From Dehalococcoides mccartyi (GTDB taxonomy: Bacteria; Chloroflexota; Dehalococcoidia; UBA2979), in the NCBI GenBank assembly GCA_945888895.1, contig CAMDAY010000130.1, positions 1 through 6,189 on the forward strand: a stretch of 6,189 nt of DNA, given 5' to 3'. Below are positions 1 to 5,134 of this stretch, in pieces. The notes under the pieces were generated by a model. It saw only the letters and a list, made by a program, of their open reading frames with translations, did no database searches and was not told where the DNA came from. Each line of letters starts with the position of its first letter. Positions within the stretch are counted from its first letter, which is position 1. The position numbers and the translations under genes are program-made.

Positions 1-111
1 GAGGAGCGTGAAGTCCGGCAGCACCTCACCGACCTCAGGCCCCGTCGGGAACTCGCCCGTCTCCGGGTACCGCAGGTTCGCGGGCGTTTCCTTCGGTGCG
101 TCGGAGGTCAT
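1..111 (-). CDS. Redoxin/peroxiredoxin-like protein, N-terminal fragment (cut by window edge)
   Basis: Reading leftward from ATG 111-109 gives 37 open codons to the window edge. The segment ends in GPEVGEVLPDFTLL, which resembles the start of the thioredoxin fold in AhpC/TSA and TlpA-type redoxins (usual pattern G-x-x-x-P-D-F-x-L). These proteins reduce peroxides or disulfides through an active-site cysteine that normally lies some 40 residues further on, outside this window, so catalytic competence cannot be judged. A GAGGA ribosome site (119-123) sits 7 nt before the ATG and supports the start. The first 24 or so residues are polar and rich in Pro, Glu and Thr, with no signal peptide, so a cytoplasmic location is likely. 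It is divergent from the truncated haemoglobin gene, a pairing that would suit oxidative or nitrosative stress. The family assignment rests on a short motif and is moderate. Confidence 0.66.
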   Translation of the reverse strand, partial: MTSDAPKETPANLRYPETGEFPTGPEVGEVLPDFTLL

Positions 112-148
112 GCGGTCGTCCTCGATGGGTGCGGCACGTCGAGAATTG

Positions 149-154
149 ATGGTA
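149..154 (-). promoter_or_regulatory. Possible -10 box for the leftward redoxin gene
   Basis: The minus strand reads TACCAT here, fitting TANNNT. Transcription would begin near 142 and give a leader of about 30 nt that contains the GAGGA ribosome site at 119-123. I see no convincing -35 box. The assignment rests on one hexamer and is weak. Confidence 0.3.
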
Positions 155-164
155 GCAGCGCGGA

Positions 165-170
165 TACACT
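165..170 (+). promoter_or_regulatory. -10 box of the haemoglobin gene (leaderless)
   Basis: TACACT ends exactly 6 nt before the GTG start at 177, so a start site at the usual distance from a -10 box would coincide with the first base of the GTG. No Shine-Dalgarno sequence precedes the GTG, which is consistent with a leaderless mRNA. The same spacing is seen before the ubiE and MOSC genes. A standard -35 hexamer is not evident. TTGATG at 146-151 is too close, with a 13-bp spacer. Confidence 0.5.
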
Positions 171-176
171 GGGATC

Positions 177-695
177 GTGAACGAGCGACCGGACGAACGC
201 ATCGACCTCCTGTCCGCGGCGCCCGCGGACGCCCCCGCGCCGATCGCCCCTCCGCCGATCGCAGAGCGCACCGTGGCGCAGCGCGGGCCGGGGCTCGTCG
301 AACGTGTCGGTGGCCGCGCCGTCATCGAACGCGTCGTCGAGGAGTTCTACAACCGCGTGGAGAACGACCCTGAGCTCCGCCCGATGTTCCCCGAGGACAT
401 GCGCGCCGGCCGCGAGAAGCAGGCGATGTTCCTGGAGCAGTGGATGGGCGGCGAGCCGCGCTACAGCGCGCAGTTCGGGCACCCGCGACTGCGGATGCGC
501 CACTTCCCGTTCCACATCGACCAGCGCGCGGCCGGCCTGTGGCTCAAGCACATGGGCGACGCCTTCCGCGCCGCCGGCGTCGGCGACCAGGAGATCGCAG
601 AGGTCTTCGTCGCCCTCGGCCCGCTCGCAAAGCACATGGTCAACGCGACCGACGACGTCCCCCGCACGCCGCTGGGTGACGTGCGACTGACGTAG
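177..695 (+). CDS. glbO: Group II truncated haemoglobin (GlbO-like)
   Basis: This encodes a 172-residue haem protein of the 2-over-2 globin family, soluble and cytoplasmic, likely binding O2 or detoxifying peroxide or nitric oxide. Key residues are visible: Tyr58 in EEFY (B10), Phe71 in MFPED (CD1, where Mycobacterium GlbO has Tyr), the GG-x-x-x-YS-x-x-x-GHPRLRMRH block ending in proximal His109 (F8), and Trp122 in LWLKHM (G8, typical of groups II and III). The C-terminal helix keeps the HMVN motif. The globin domain covers about residues 39-158. The first 38 residues form an Ala/Pro-rich extension absent from minimal GlbO proteins of about 125-130 residues. The GTG start is chosen because a -10 box lies 6 nt upstream; an internal GTG at codon 33 would remove most of the extension. 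Assignment to group II is firm; the physiological ligand is not determined by sequence. Confidence 0.93.
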   Translation: MNERPDERIDLLSAAPADAPAPIAPPPIAERTVAQRGPGLVERVGGRAVIERVVEEFYNRVENDPELRPMFPEDMRAGREKQAMFLEQWMGGEPRYSAQFGHPRLRMRHFPFHIDQRAAGLWLKHMGDAFRAAGVGDQEIAEVFVALGPLAKHMVNATDDVPRTPLGDVRLT

Positions 696-707
696 GGCGC
701 ACCGTTC

Positions 708-722
708 GGCGGCGGAACCGCC
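708..722 (+). terminator. Small GC hairpin just after the haemoglobin stop
   Basis: GGCGG (708-712) pairs with CCGCC (718-722) across a 5-nt loop, starting 13 nt after the TAG at 693-695. There is no T-run, as is common in high-GC genomes, so a termination role is possible but unproven. It abuts the left arm of the palindromic repeat. Confidence 0.25.
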
Positions 723-829
723 ACCCCAACCCTCCCCCGCATAGGGGGAGAGGGCTAAACCGAAACGGATCAGACGGACGTTCAGAACCCTCGCCCATTC
801 ATGGGAGAGGGCAGGGTGAGGGTGTCCCG
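722..829. repeat. Two-armed palindromic repeat, copy 1
   Basis: This REP/BIME-like intergenic element lies in the convergent gap between the haemoglobin and ubiE genes. The left arm (722-754) contains a hairpin of CTCCCCC with GGGGGAG around a GCATA loop and is diverged. The right arm (788-823) holds CCCAT/ATGGG flanked by CTC/GAG-type pairing and ends in GCAGGGTGAGGG. A 33-nt spacer separates them. Positions 782-829 match 5265-5312 at 45 of 48 bases, so this is a dispersed family. It carries no ORF of its own. Plausible roles are bidirectional transcription termination or a passively mobile REP-like unit. Neither is shown here. Confidence 0.75.
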
Positions 830-867
830 GTTGGTGTCCTCGATGTCCGTTCAGTACGCCGCAGCCG

Positions 868-1632
868 CTAGCGCATCGTCGAGCGTGGCTCGCCGACGAG
901 CGGCTTGCGGGCGACGTGCATCGCGACGGTGCCGAACATGAGCATGCGCACCTCCGTCACCTCGAACCCGAGGCCGACGAGGTGGGCGGTGAACTCGCGT
1001 GGCGTGAGGAAGTGGTCCACGGAGAGCGGCAGGTAGGTGTAGGCGCTGCGGTGGCCGGTCAGCAGCTTGCCGAGCACGGGCACGACGTTGTTGAAGTGGA
1101 ACCGCGCAAAGGGCCGCAGCAGCCCCTCGTCCATCTTCGGGATCTCGAGGACGGCCAGGCGTCCGCCGGGGCGCAGCACCCGGTGCGCCTCGCGCAGTGC
1201 GGCGTCGAGGTCGGGGACGTTGCGCACCATGAAGGCGGAGCACCACACATCGACCGAGGCGTCCGGCAGGGGCAGCTGTGTCGCGTCGCCGAGGCCGAAG
1301 CCCGCGTGCGGCGACAGGCGCTGGCCCTTCGCCCGCGCGCGCGCCAGCATCGGCCGGGCGACGTCGAGGCCCACGACGCGCGCGGCGCCCGCCTCGAGGC
1401 ACGCGAACGCGAGGTCGCCGGTCCCGCTGCCGAGGTCGGCGACCGTGTCGCCCGCGCGCACGGCGGCCTTCGCGGCGCGTCGACGCCAGCGCAGGTCCTG
1501 GCCCACGGTCATCACGCGGTTCATCAGGTCGTAGCGGCCGGAGATCTCGCCGAACATCTCGCGCACGTAGCCCGCGCGGTCTGCGCCCGCCTCGAACATG
1601 CGCTCCGGGGAGTCCTGCCGCTCGTTCGTCAT
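868..1632 (-). CDS. ubiE: UbiE/MenG-family quinone C-methyltransferase
   Basis: This encodes a 254-residue S-adenosylmethionine-dependent class I methyltransferase that methylates the ring of demethylmenaquinone (or a ubiquinone precursor) at a late step of respiratory quinone synthesis. The family signature YDLMNRVMTVGQDLRW is at residues 34-49, the SAM-binding glycine loop VADLGSGTGD at 64-73, and the acidic residue ending motif II at Asp90. A second family block follows as HRVLRPGGRLAVLEIPKM, and TYLPLSVDHF resembles the YLPxS segment of UbiE. Length matches the family. The ATG at 1632 is preceded by TACCCT with exactly 6 nt between, and no ribosome site is visible, so the transcript is probably leaderless. 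The gene is divergent from the MOSC gene and convergent with the haemoglobin gene. Menaquinone is the likelier product in Gram-positive or Chloroflexota-like bacteria, but sequence alone does not decide between quinones. Confidence 0.93.
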   Translation of the reverse strand: MTNERQDSPERMFEAGADRAGYVREMFGEISGRYDLMNRVMTVGQDLRWRRRAAKAAVRAGDTVADLGSGTGDLAFACLEAGAARVVGLDVARPMLARARAKGQRLSPHAGFGLGDATQLPLPDASVDVWCSAFMVRNVPDLDAALREAHRVLRPGGRLAVLEIPKMDEGLLRPFARFHFNNVVPVLGKLLTGHRSAYTYLPLSVDHFLTPREFTAHLVGLGFEVTEVRMLMFGTVAMHVARKPLVGEPRSTMR

Positions 1633-1638
1633 GCGTCG

Positions 1639-1644
1639 AGGGTA
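1639..1644 (-). promoter_or_regulatory. -10 box of ubiE/menG (leaderless)
   Basis: The minus strand reads TACCCT, its last T separated from the ATG (1632-1630) by 6 nt. Predicted transcription begins at the A of the start codon. No Shine-Dalgarno motif lies in the gap. Confidence 0.5.
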
Positions 1645-1656
1645 CGCGAGCGCGCT

Positions 1657-1682
1657 CCTAGCGGCCTAGGGACGGCGTAGGG
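1657..1682. promoter_or_regulatory. Paired repeats in the ubiE/MOSC divergent promoter, possible operator
   Basis: Two overlapping symmetries are visible. CCTAG (1657-1661) and CTAGG (1666-1670) form an inverted repeat around CGGC. GGCCTAGGG (1663-1671) and GGCGTAGGG (1674-1682) form a direct repeat offset by 11 bp, about one helical turn. Relative to the predicted MOSC start at 1708 this covers about -51 to -26, where a -35 box would be expected and none is obvious. A regulator or alternative sigma factor could bind here; this is inference from position and symmetry. Confidence 0.35.
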
Positions 1683-1695
1683 GTGACCGCGGCGC

Positions 1696-1701
1696 TAGAC
1701 T
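1696..1701 (+). promoter_or_regulatory. -10 box of the MOSC operon (leaderless)
   Basis: TAGACT ends 6 nt before the ATG at 1708, the same geometry as at the haemoglobin and ubiE genes. The gap (CGCGCC) contains no ribosome site. Transcription predicted from here would cover the MOSC gene and the two ORFs behind it. Confidence 0.5.
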
Positions 1702-1707
1702 CGCGCC

Positions 1708-2541
1708 ATGACTACTGCACCTTCGTCTGGGATGTCCCCCACCGTCGCCGCGCTCTACCGGCACCCCGTGAAGGGGTTCACGCCCGAGTCGCGCGAGTCG
1801 TTGACCGTCCGCGCCGACGGGCGCGTCGAAGGTGACCGCGTGCTCGCGTTTCTCCTCGGCGACGCGCCGGAGGATGCGCCGCAGCAGGCGGCGGGCGCGG
1901 ACTGGTGGCCGAAGGTGAACATGCTCGCGCTGGTGAACACCCCCGGTCTTGCGCGGCTGACGCTGCGCTACGACGACGCGAGCCGCCGCGTCTCGATCAG
2001 CGAGGGCAGCGCGGTGCTCGTCGAGGACGGACTGGACGAGGCAGGCCGCGACCGCCTCGCTGCCGCGATGGGCGCGTGGGCGAGTGCGCAGGCGGAGCAG
2101 CCCGACCTCGCGCGGCCCGGGCGGCTGCCGTTGCGCCTCATCGGCGACGGCGCCACCGCGAGGTACCAGGACAACTACACCGGCAACGTGACGATGCACG
2201 GGCGCGGAAGCCTCGCCTCGCTCGCCGACGCGCTGCACGACCCCGCGCTCGACGAACAGCGCTTCCGCTCGAACATCGTGCTCGAGGGCCTCGAGCCGTG
2301 GGCGGAGCTCGCGTGGGCCGGGCGCGCGGTGCGCATCGGCGAGGTGACGTTCGATGTGCTGCGTCCCGCCGTGCGCTGCCTGGCGACGCACGCGAACCCG
2401 GCGGACGGGCAGCGCGACCGTGACGTGATGAACACGCTGGTCAAGGTCTTTGGCCACGAGCGTCCGTCGTTCGCCGTCCACATGTTCCCCCGCGACGGGG
2501 GACAGGTGCGCCTCGGCGACCGCGTCGAGATCCTCGACTGA
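1708..2541 (+). CDS. MOSC-domain protein with N-terminal MOSC beta-barrel region
   Basis: This encodes a 277-residue protein of the MOSC (molybdenum cofactor sulfurase C-terminal) superfamily. The N-terminal segment begins ALYRHPVKGFTPE (from residue 15), the usual opening of the MOSC_N region. The MOSC core follows at about residues 130-275, with RFRSNIVLEG, then RPAVRCLATHANPADG containing the conserved cysteine (Cys224), then DVMNTL and the terminal GDRVEIL. Family members carry sulfur or bind molybdenum cofactor; some (mARC, YiiM, YcbX) reduce N-hydroxylated compounds. No fused ferredoxin or PLP-dependent sulfurase domain is present, so any electron donor would have to be a separate protein. 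The start at 1708 is supported by the leaderless promoter; ATG 1732 is an alternative. It is first of an apparent three-gene operon, its TGA overlapping the next reading frame. The substrate is unknown. Confidence 0.88.
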   Translation: MTTAPSSGMSPTVAALYRHPVKGFTPESRESLTVRADGRVEGDRVLAFLLGDAPEDAPQQAAGADWWPKVNMLALVNTPGLARLTLRYDDASRRVSISEGSAVLVEDGLDEAGRDRLAAAMGAWASAQAEQPDLARPGRLPLRLIGDGATARYQDNYTGNVTMHGRGSLASLADALHDPALDEQRFRSNIVLEGLEPWAELAWAGRAVRIGEVTFDVLRPAVRCLATHANPADGQRDRDVMNTLVKVFGHERPSFAVHMFPRDGGQVRLGDRVEILD

Positions 2542-3623
2542 CCGGCCCCGCTCCAACGCCCGCGCTCGCCCGGCTCCGCGACGCGTATTCCACGCCGCCG
2601 CTGCCGAACGAGGTGCGCGTGCTGCAGCATCGCGGCTCGTGCGGCACCGCCGCTGACGTCACGCTTGACCTCGATGTCCCCGTGCTCGATGCCGCCTGCG
2701 ACGGCGCATGCTGGGCCGCGCCCGCGGCGACCGTGCTGCGCCCCGGCCATCGCCATCGCTTCGCGCACCTCGATGCGAACGCGACCGACGATCTCGCCGC
2801 GTGCGTCCGAGGTGAGTGCGACGAACCACAGGCGGGCAGCGGCGCGGGCGGGCTGACCGCACGCCTCGGTCGCACCGATGGGACGCTCGGCGACGCGCTG
2901 GCGCAGGGCGGCTACGCCGCGGTCGCGCTCGCTGCCACGCTGTCCTCGTCGCGGATGATCGAGGTGATCGCGCTCGCCGACCTGATCCGCCGCTTCGACG
3001 CGCGCGCGCTGATGGCGCCCGTCCTGCGCCTCGACGTCACGTCGAGCACGATCGACACGCACCTGCTCGGGGGCGACCCGCATCGTGTGATCGAGGGCGT
3101 GCTGCTCGCGTGCATCGCGGGCGGGAGCCGCGAGGTGCGCCTGTGCATCGCGCCCGACGCGCCGGGCACCGCGTCGCTCATCCGCGCGCTTGAGGACGCG
3201 CACGCCGCCGGGATCCTCGACGGCACAGCGCTGGGGGGCGACGCGATCGATATCGAGATCGTCGAGGCGCTCGACGGGCCGTCCGCTGCATCGGTCGAGA
3301 CGATGTGCGCGCTGACGACGGTGTTCGATGACCCGCCACCGCCGACGCGGCTGCTCGCGCTGGCGGGGGCGCTGCCTCGACCCGGCGTGTACGAGGTGCC
3401 CGTCGGGGGTGCGATGACATGGGCGGGTGTGTTGGCGATGGCGGGCGTCATGCTCGCGCGCGTGCAGGCGCTGCGCGTCTACCCGCGGACCGGCGCGCCG
3501 CGCCTGATCTGGTCGAGCCACCTCGACGATTCGCTTGACCCGGCGGCGCTCGGTGGCGAGGTCGTCGTGCTCGACTGGGACGCCGACATCAATCCGGTCC
3601 GGGATTCTGCTGGCGCTCACTAG
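2538..3623 (+). CDS. Degenerate NuoF-like protein (diaphorase-subunit homologue lacking cofactor sites)
   Basis: I read this as a diverged homologue of the NuoF/HoxF/HndC NADH-dehydrogenase flavoprotein family. From a CTG start it has 361 residues. Residues 26-90 resemble the thioredoxin-like [2Fe-2S] domain: GSCG (Cys35) and CDGAC (Cys54, Cys58), with the other expected first-motif cysteine replaced. Residues 180-187, DPHRVIEG, are a family hallmark. LALAGALPRPGVYEVPVGG (273-291) matches the ubiquitin-like region, and GGEVVVLDWD (339-348) matches the GGxxVMDED segment. The FMN-loop region (NADEGDPGAF in NuoF) reads RLDVTSSTID, the CGEET motif is absent, and the protein stops before the 4Fe-4S cysteines. 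It is therefore probably not a working NADH dehydrogenase subunit. Start: CTG 2538 overlaps the MOSC TGA (CTGA) and the codons from it look coding; GTG 2613, or GTG 2619 behind a GAGG, are conservative alternatives. It could be a scaffold or pseudoenzyme partner of the MOSC protein. Confidence 0.72.
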   Translation: MTGPAPTPALARLRDAYSTPPLPNEVRVLQHRGSCGTAADVTLDLDVPVLDAACDGACWAAPAATVLRPGHRHRFAHLDANATDDLAACVRGECDEPQAGSGAGGLTARLGRTDGTLGDALAQGGYAAVALAATLSSSRMIEVIALADLIRRFDARALMAPVLRLDVTSSTIDTHLLGGDPHRVIEGVLLACIAGGSREVRLCIAPDAPGTASLIRALEDAHAAGILDGTALGGDAIDIEIVEALDGPSAASVETMCALTTVFDDPPPPTRLLALAGALPRPGVYEVPVGGAMTWAGVLAMAGVMLARVQALRVYPRTGAPRLIWSSHLDDSLDPAALGGEVVVLDWDADINPVRDSAGAH

Positions 3624-3641
3624 CGCCGTCGAGCTAGTAGC

Positions 3642-3647
3642 GAGGAG
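3642..3647 (+). promoter_or_regulatory. Ribosome binding site of the 54-residue ORF
   Basis: GAGGAG lies 6 nt before ATG 3654. This strong, well-spaced site is the main reason to call the short ORF that follows a real gene. Confidence 0.65.
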
Positions 3648-3653
3648 CCACGG

Positions 3654-3818
3654 ATGGCGACCGTACCCGATGAGGTGCTCGACGAGCTGATCGCAGCGGC
3701 GACCGATGCCGCTGAGGAGCTGTACATCGCGGCGCAGTACTCGCGGCGAGACGCGGTAAAGGAGCGTTGGCAGCGCCTGCTCGCCGCCCTCGCCGCTGCG
3801 AAGTCGGGTCGAGGCTAG
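3654..3818 (+). CDS. Small hypothetical protein, 54 residues, helical
   Basis: I do not recognise a family. The product begins MATVPDEVLDELIAAATDAA and continues with EELYIAAQYSRRDAVKERW, ending in an Ala-rich basic tail with KSGRG. It is charged, has no membrane segment, signal peptide or cysteine, and looks like two amphipathic helices, acidic at the N-terminus and basic at the C-terminus, which would suit a small binding partner. A GAGGAG site precedes the ATG, and the gene starts 30 nt after the NuoF-like stop, so it is probably the third gene of the MOSC operon. Its TAG (3816-3818) shares the palindrome CTAG with the stop of the convergent membrane-protein gene. It is short enough to be missed by a length-filtered gene finder. 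Existence as a gene is likely; function is unknown. Confidence 0.6.
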   Translation: MATVPDEVLDELIAAATDAAEELYIAAQYSRRDAVKERWQRLLAALAAAKSGRG

Positions 3819-4234
3819 TAGCGGCGCGTCTCCGTGCGGACGAACACCGTGGCGATCATCGACACGATCGAGATCACCAGCGCGCCGAAGAACGCCGACC
3901 AGAAGCCGTCGATGCTGAAGCCGAGGCCGAGCTGCCTCGATGCCCACGCGGCCAGCTCGAGCAGCAGCCCGTTGATCACCAGCACGAACAGTCCGAACGT
4001 CCCGAAGATCAGGCAGCACGACACGAACGTCGCGAGGGGGCGCAGCAGCAGGTTCACGATCGCAAAGATCGCCGTGCCCGCCAGCAGCGACTGCCAGTCT
4101 GCGATGTGGATGCTCGGCACGAACCAGTCGGCGAGGAACAGCCCCGCGAGGTTCACGATGAAGCGGAGCGCCAGTGTCCTTGGCGCCCACGGGTCGCCGC
4201 TCTGATCGAAGCGCACCATCACTGCACGGCTCAT
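3815..4234 (-). CDS. Phage holin family 4 / YvlD-like four-helix membrane protein
   Basis: This encodes a 139-residue integral membrane protein. Four hydrophobic segments are visible at about residues 20-40, 48-71, 73-95 and 111-131. The family pattern is clear: N61 followed by LRP at 64-66, TFGLF at 79-83 and INGLLL at 87-92, as in the small proteins of the phage-holin 4_2/YvlD group. Despite the name, most chromosomal members are ordinary envelope proteins of unknown role, and no phage gene lies nearby. A short charged N-terminus precedes the first helix, and the C-terminus ends in RTETRRY. The start is fixed by GAGGAG 5 nt upstream. The gene is divergent from the crotonase and convergent with the 54-residue ORF. 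Confidence 0.85.
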   Translation of the reverse strand: MSRAVMVRFDQSGDPWAPRTLALRFIVNLAGLFLADWFVPSIHIADWQSLLAGTAIFAIVNLLLRPLATFVSCCLIFGTFGLFVLVINGLLLELAAWASRQLGLGFSIDGFWSAFFGALVISIVSMIATVFVRTETRRY

Positions 4235-4239
4235 CGAGG

Positions 4240-4245
4240 CTCCTC
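4240..4245 (-). promoter_or_regulatory. Ribosome binding site of the holin-family gene
   Basis: The minus strand reads GAGGAG with 5 nt to the ATG at 4234. It decides the start of the membrane-protein gene, unlike the leaderless genes elsewhere in the window. Confidence 0.65.
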
Positions 4246-4264
4246 GTTGCGCTGGTCGCAGCAG

Positions 4265-4270
4265 ATCCTA
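4265..4270 (-). promoter_or_regulatory. -10 box of the holin-family gene
   Basis: The minus strand reads TAGGAT. Transcription would start near 4258, leaving a leader of about 24 nt that includes the GAGGAG site. No clear -35 box is seen. Confidence 0.42.
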
Positions 4271-4296
4271 GCAGGCGACGCCCGGCAGGCAGCCGC

Positions 4297-4302
4297 TAGA
4301 AT
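4297..4302 (+). promoter_or_regulatory. -10 box of the crotonase gene
   Basis: TAGAAT predicts a start near 4309 and a leader of about 16 nt carrying GAGGAGG (4313-4319). Together with the opposite-facing box at 4265-4270 it makes a compact divergent promoter. Confidence 0.48.
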
Positions 4303-4312
4303 GCGGCGAGCC

Positions 4313-4319
4313 GAGGAGG
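4313..4319 (+). promoter_or_regulatory. Ribosome binding site of the crotonase gene
   Basis: GAGGAGG lies 5 nt before ATG 4325. The open frame continues far upstream of this ATG, so this site is what fixes the real start and rejects the longer reading. Confidence 0.7.
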
Positions 4320-4324
4320 CCCGC

Positions 4325-5134
4325 ATGCCAGAGTCCAAGTCGCAGTCGTATGAGTTCGCGTTGTACGAGAAGCGCGATCACGTCGCCCACATCACCATCA
4401 ACCGCCCGGAGTCGATGAACGCGATGCACTGGGGCGCCTCCGCCGAGCTGGCGCGTATCTTCGACGACTTCGCCGCGGACGATGACCTGTGGGTGGCGAT
4501 CCTCACCGGCGCGGGCGACCGCGCGTTCTGCGCGGGCAACGACCTGAAGGCGACGAACGCGGGCACCAACCGCCCGATGACGGAGTTCGACCGAGGCTTC
4601 GGCGGGCTGACTGATCGCTACGATCTGTTCAAGCCGGTGATCGCCGCGGTGAACGGCTGGGCGATGGGCGGCGGCTTCGAACTGGCGCTGGCCTGCGACA
4701 TCATCGTCGCCTCGGACCGCGCGAGGTTCGGGCTGCCGGAGCCGCGCGTCGGGCTGTACGCGAACGCGGGAGGGCTGCACCGCCTGCCGCGCCAGGTGCC
4801 GCAGAAGATCGCGATGGGCATGATCCTCACCGGCAAGCCGATCGACGCCGCCGAGGCGTACCGCGTCGGCCTGGTGAATGAGGTCGTCCCGCACGAGGAC
4901 CTGCTGGCCGCCGCCGACCGCTGGGCCGGCGAGATCATGGCGGGCGCCCCGATCGCCGTCCGAGGATCGAAAGAGGGCGCGATGCGCGGCCTCGACCTCA
5001 CCATGCGCGAGGCGCACCGCGGACAGGCGCGCGGCGACTACGCCTGGCTCAACCGCCAGGAGTCGAGCCTCGACCGCATCGAGGGCCCTCGCGCCTTCTC
5101 GGAGAAGCGCTCGCCCAACTGGCTCGGGCGGTAG
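4325..5134 (+). CDS. Enoyl-CoA hydratase/isomerase family protein (crotonase)
   Basis: This encodes a 269-residue soluble crotonase-fold protein acting on acyl-CoA thioesters, most simply adding water to 2-enoyl-CoA in fatty-acid or related beta-oxidation. The N-terminal ITINRPESMNAM (residues 23-34) is the usual first strand and turn. The oxyanion-hole segments are FCAGNDLK (68-75) and NGWAMGGGFELALACDI (110-126). Both acidic residues of classical hydratases are present: Glu119 in GFELA and Glu139 in GLPEPRVGL, 20 residues apart as Glu144 and Glu164 are in the rat enzyme. The helical C-terminus (about 200-269) has the normal length. The start is fixed by GAGGAGG and a -10 box. It stands alone, divergent from a membrane protein and convergent with a Gfo/Idh/MocA gene, so context gives no substrate. 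Family members also include isomerases and CaiD-like enzymes; hydratase is favoured by the two glutamates. Confidence 0.92.
   Translation: MPESKSQSYEFALYEKRDHVAHITINRPESMNAMHWGASAELARIFDDFAADDDLWVAILTGAGDRAFCAGNDLKATNAGTNRPMTEFDRGFGGLTDRYDLFKPVIAAVNGWAMGGGFELALACDIIVASDRARFGLPEPRVGLYANAGGLHRLPRQVPQKIAMGMILTGKPIDAAEAYRVGLVNEVVPHEDLLAAADRWAGEIMAGAPIAVRGSKEGAMRGLDLTMREAHRGQARGDYAWLNRQESSLDRIEGPRAFSEKRSPNWLGR

Noticed and set aside
108..635. Minus-strand 175-codon open frame under the haemoglobin gene
   Set aside because: It is antisense to a globin with all key residues and has no family resemblance.
916..1680. Plus-strand 254-codon open frame opposite ubiE
   Set aside because: It is His/Arg/Glu-rich, typical of antisense translation, and the opposite strand carries clear UbiE signatures.
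2175..4190. A 671-codon open frame on the minus strand opposite the MOSC, NuoF-like and 54-residue genes
   Set aside because: It is Arg/His-rich with no recognisable domain and lies antisense to frames with clear family motifs. Long antisense open frames are expected in GC-rich coding DNA.
3815..4234. Prophage remnant or lysis cassette suggested by the holin family name
   Set aside because: No endolysin, integrase, att site or structural phage gene is nearby, and the neighbours are metabolic genes. Chromosomal YvlD-type members are common outside phages.
3767..4324. Upstream extension of the crotonase frame, which would give a 455-residue fusion
   Set aside because: The extra residues are an Arg/Glu/Gln-rich shadow of the holin-family gene on the other strand. 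The strong ribosome site at 4313-4319 and -10 box at 4297-4302 place the start at 4325.
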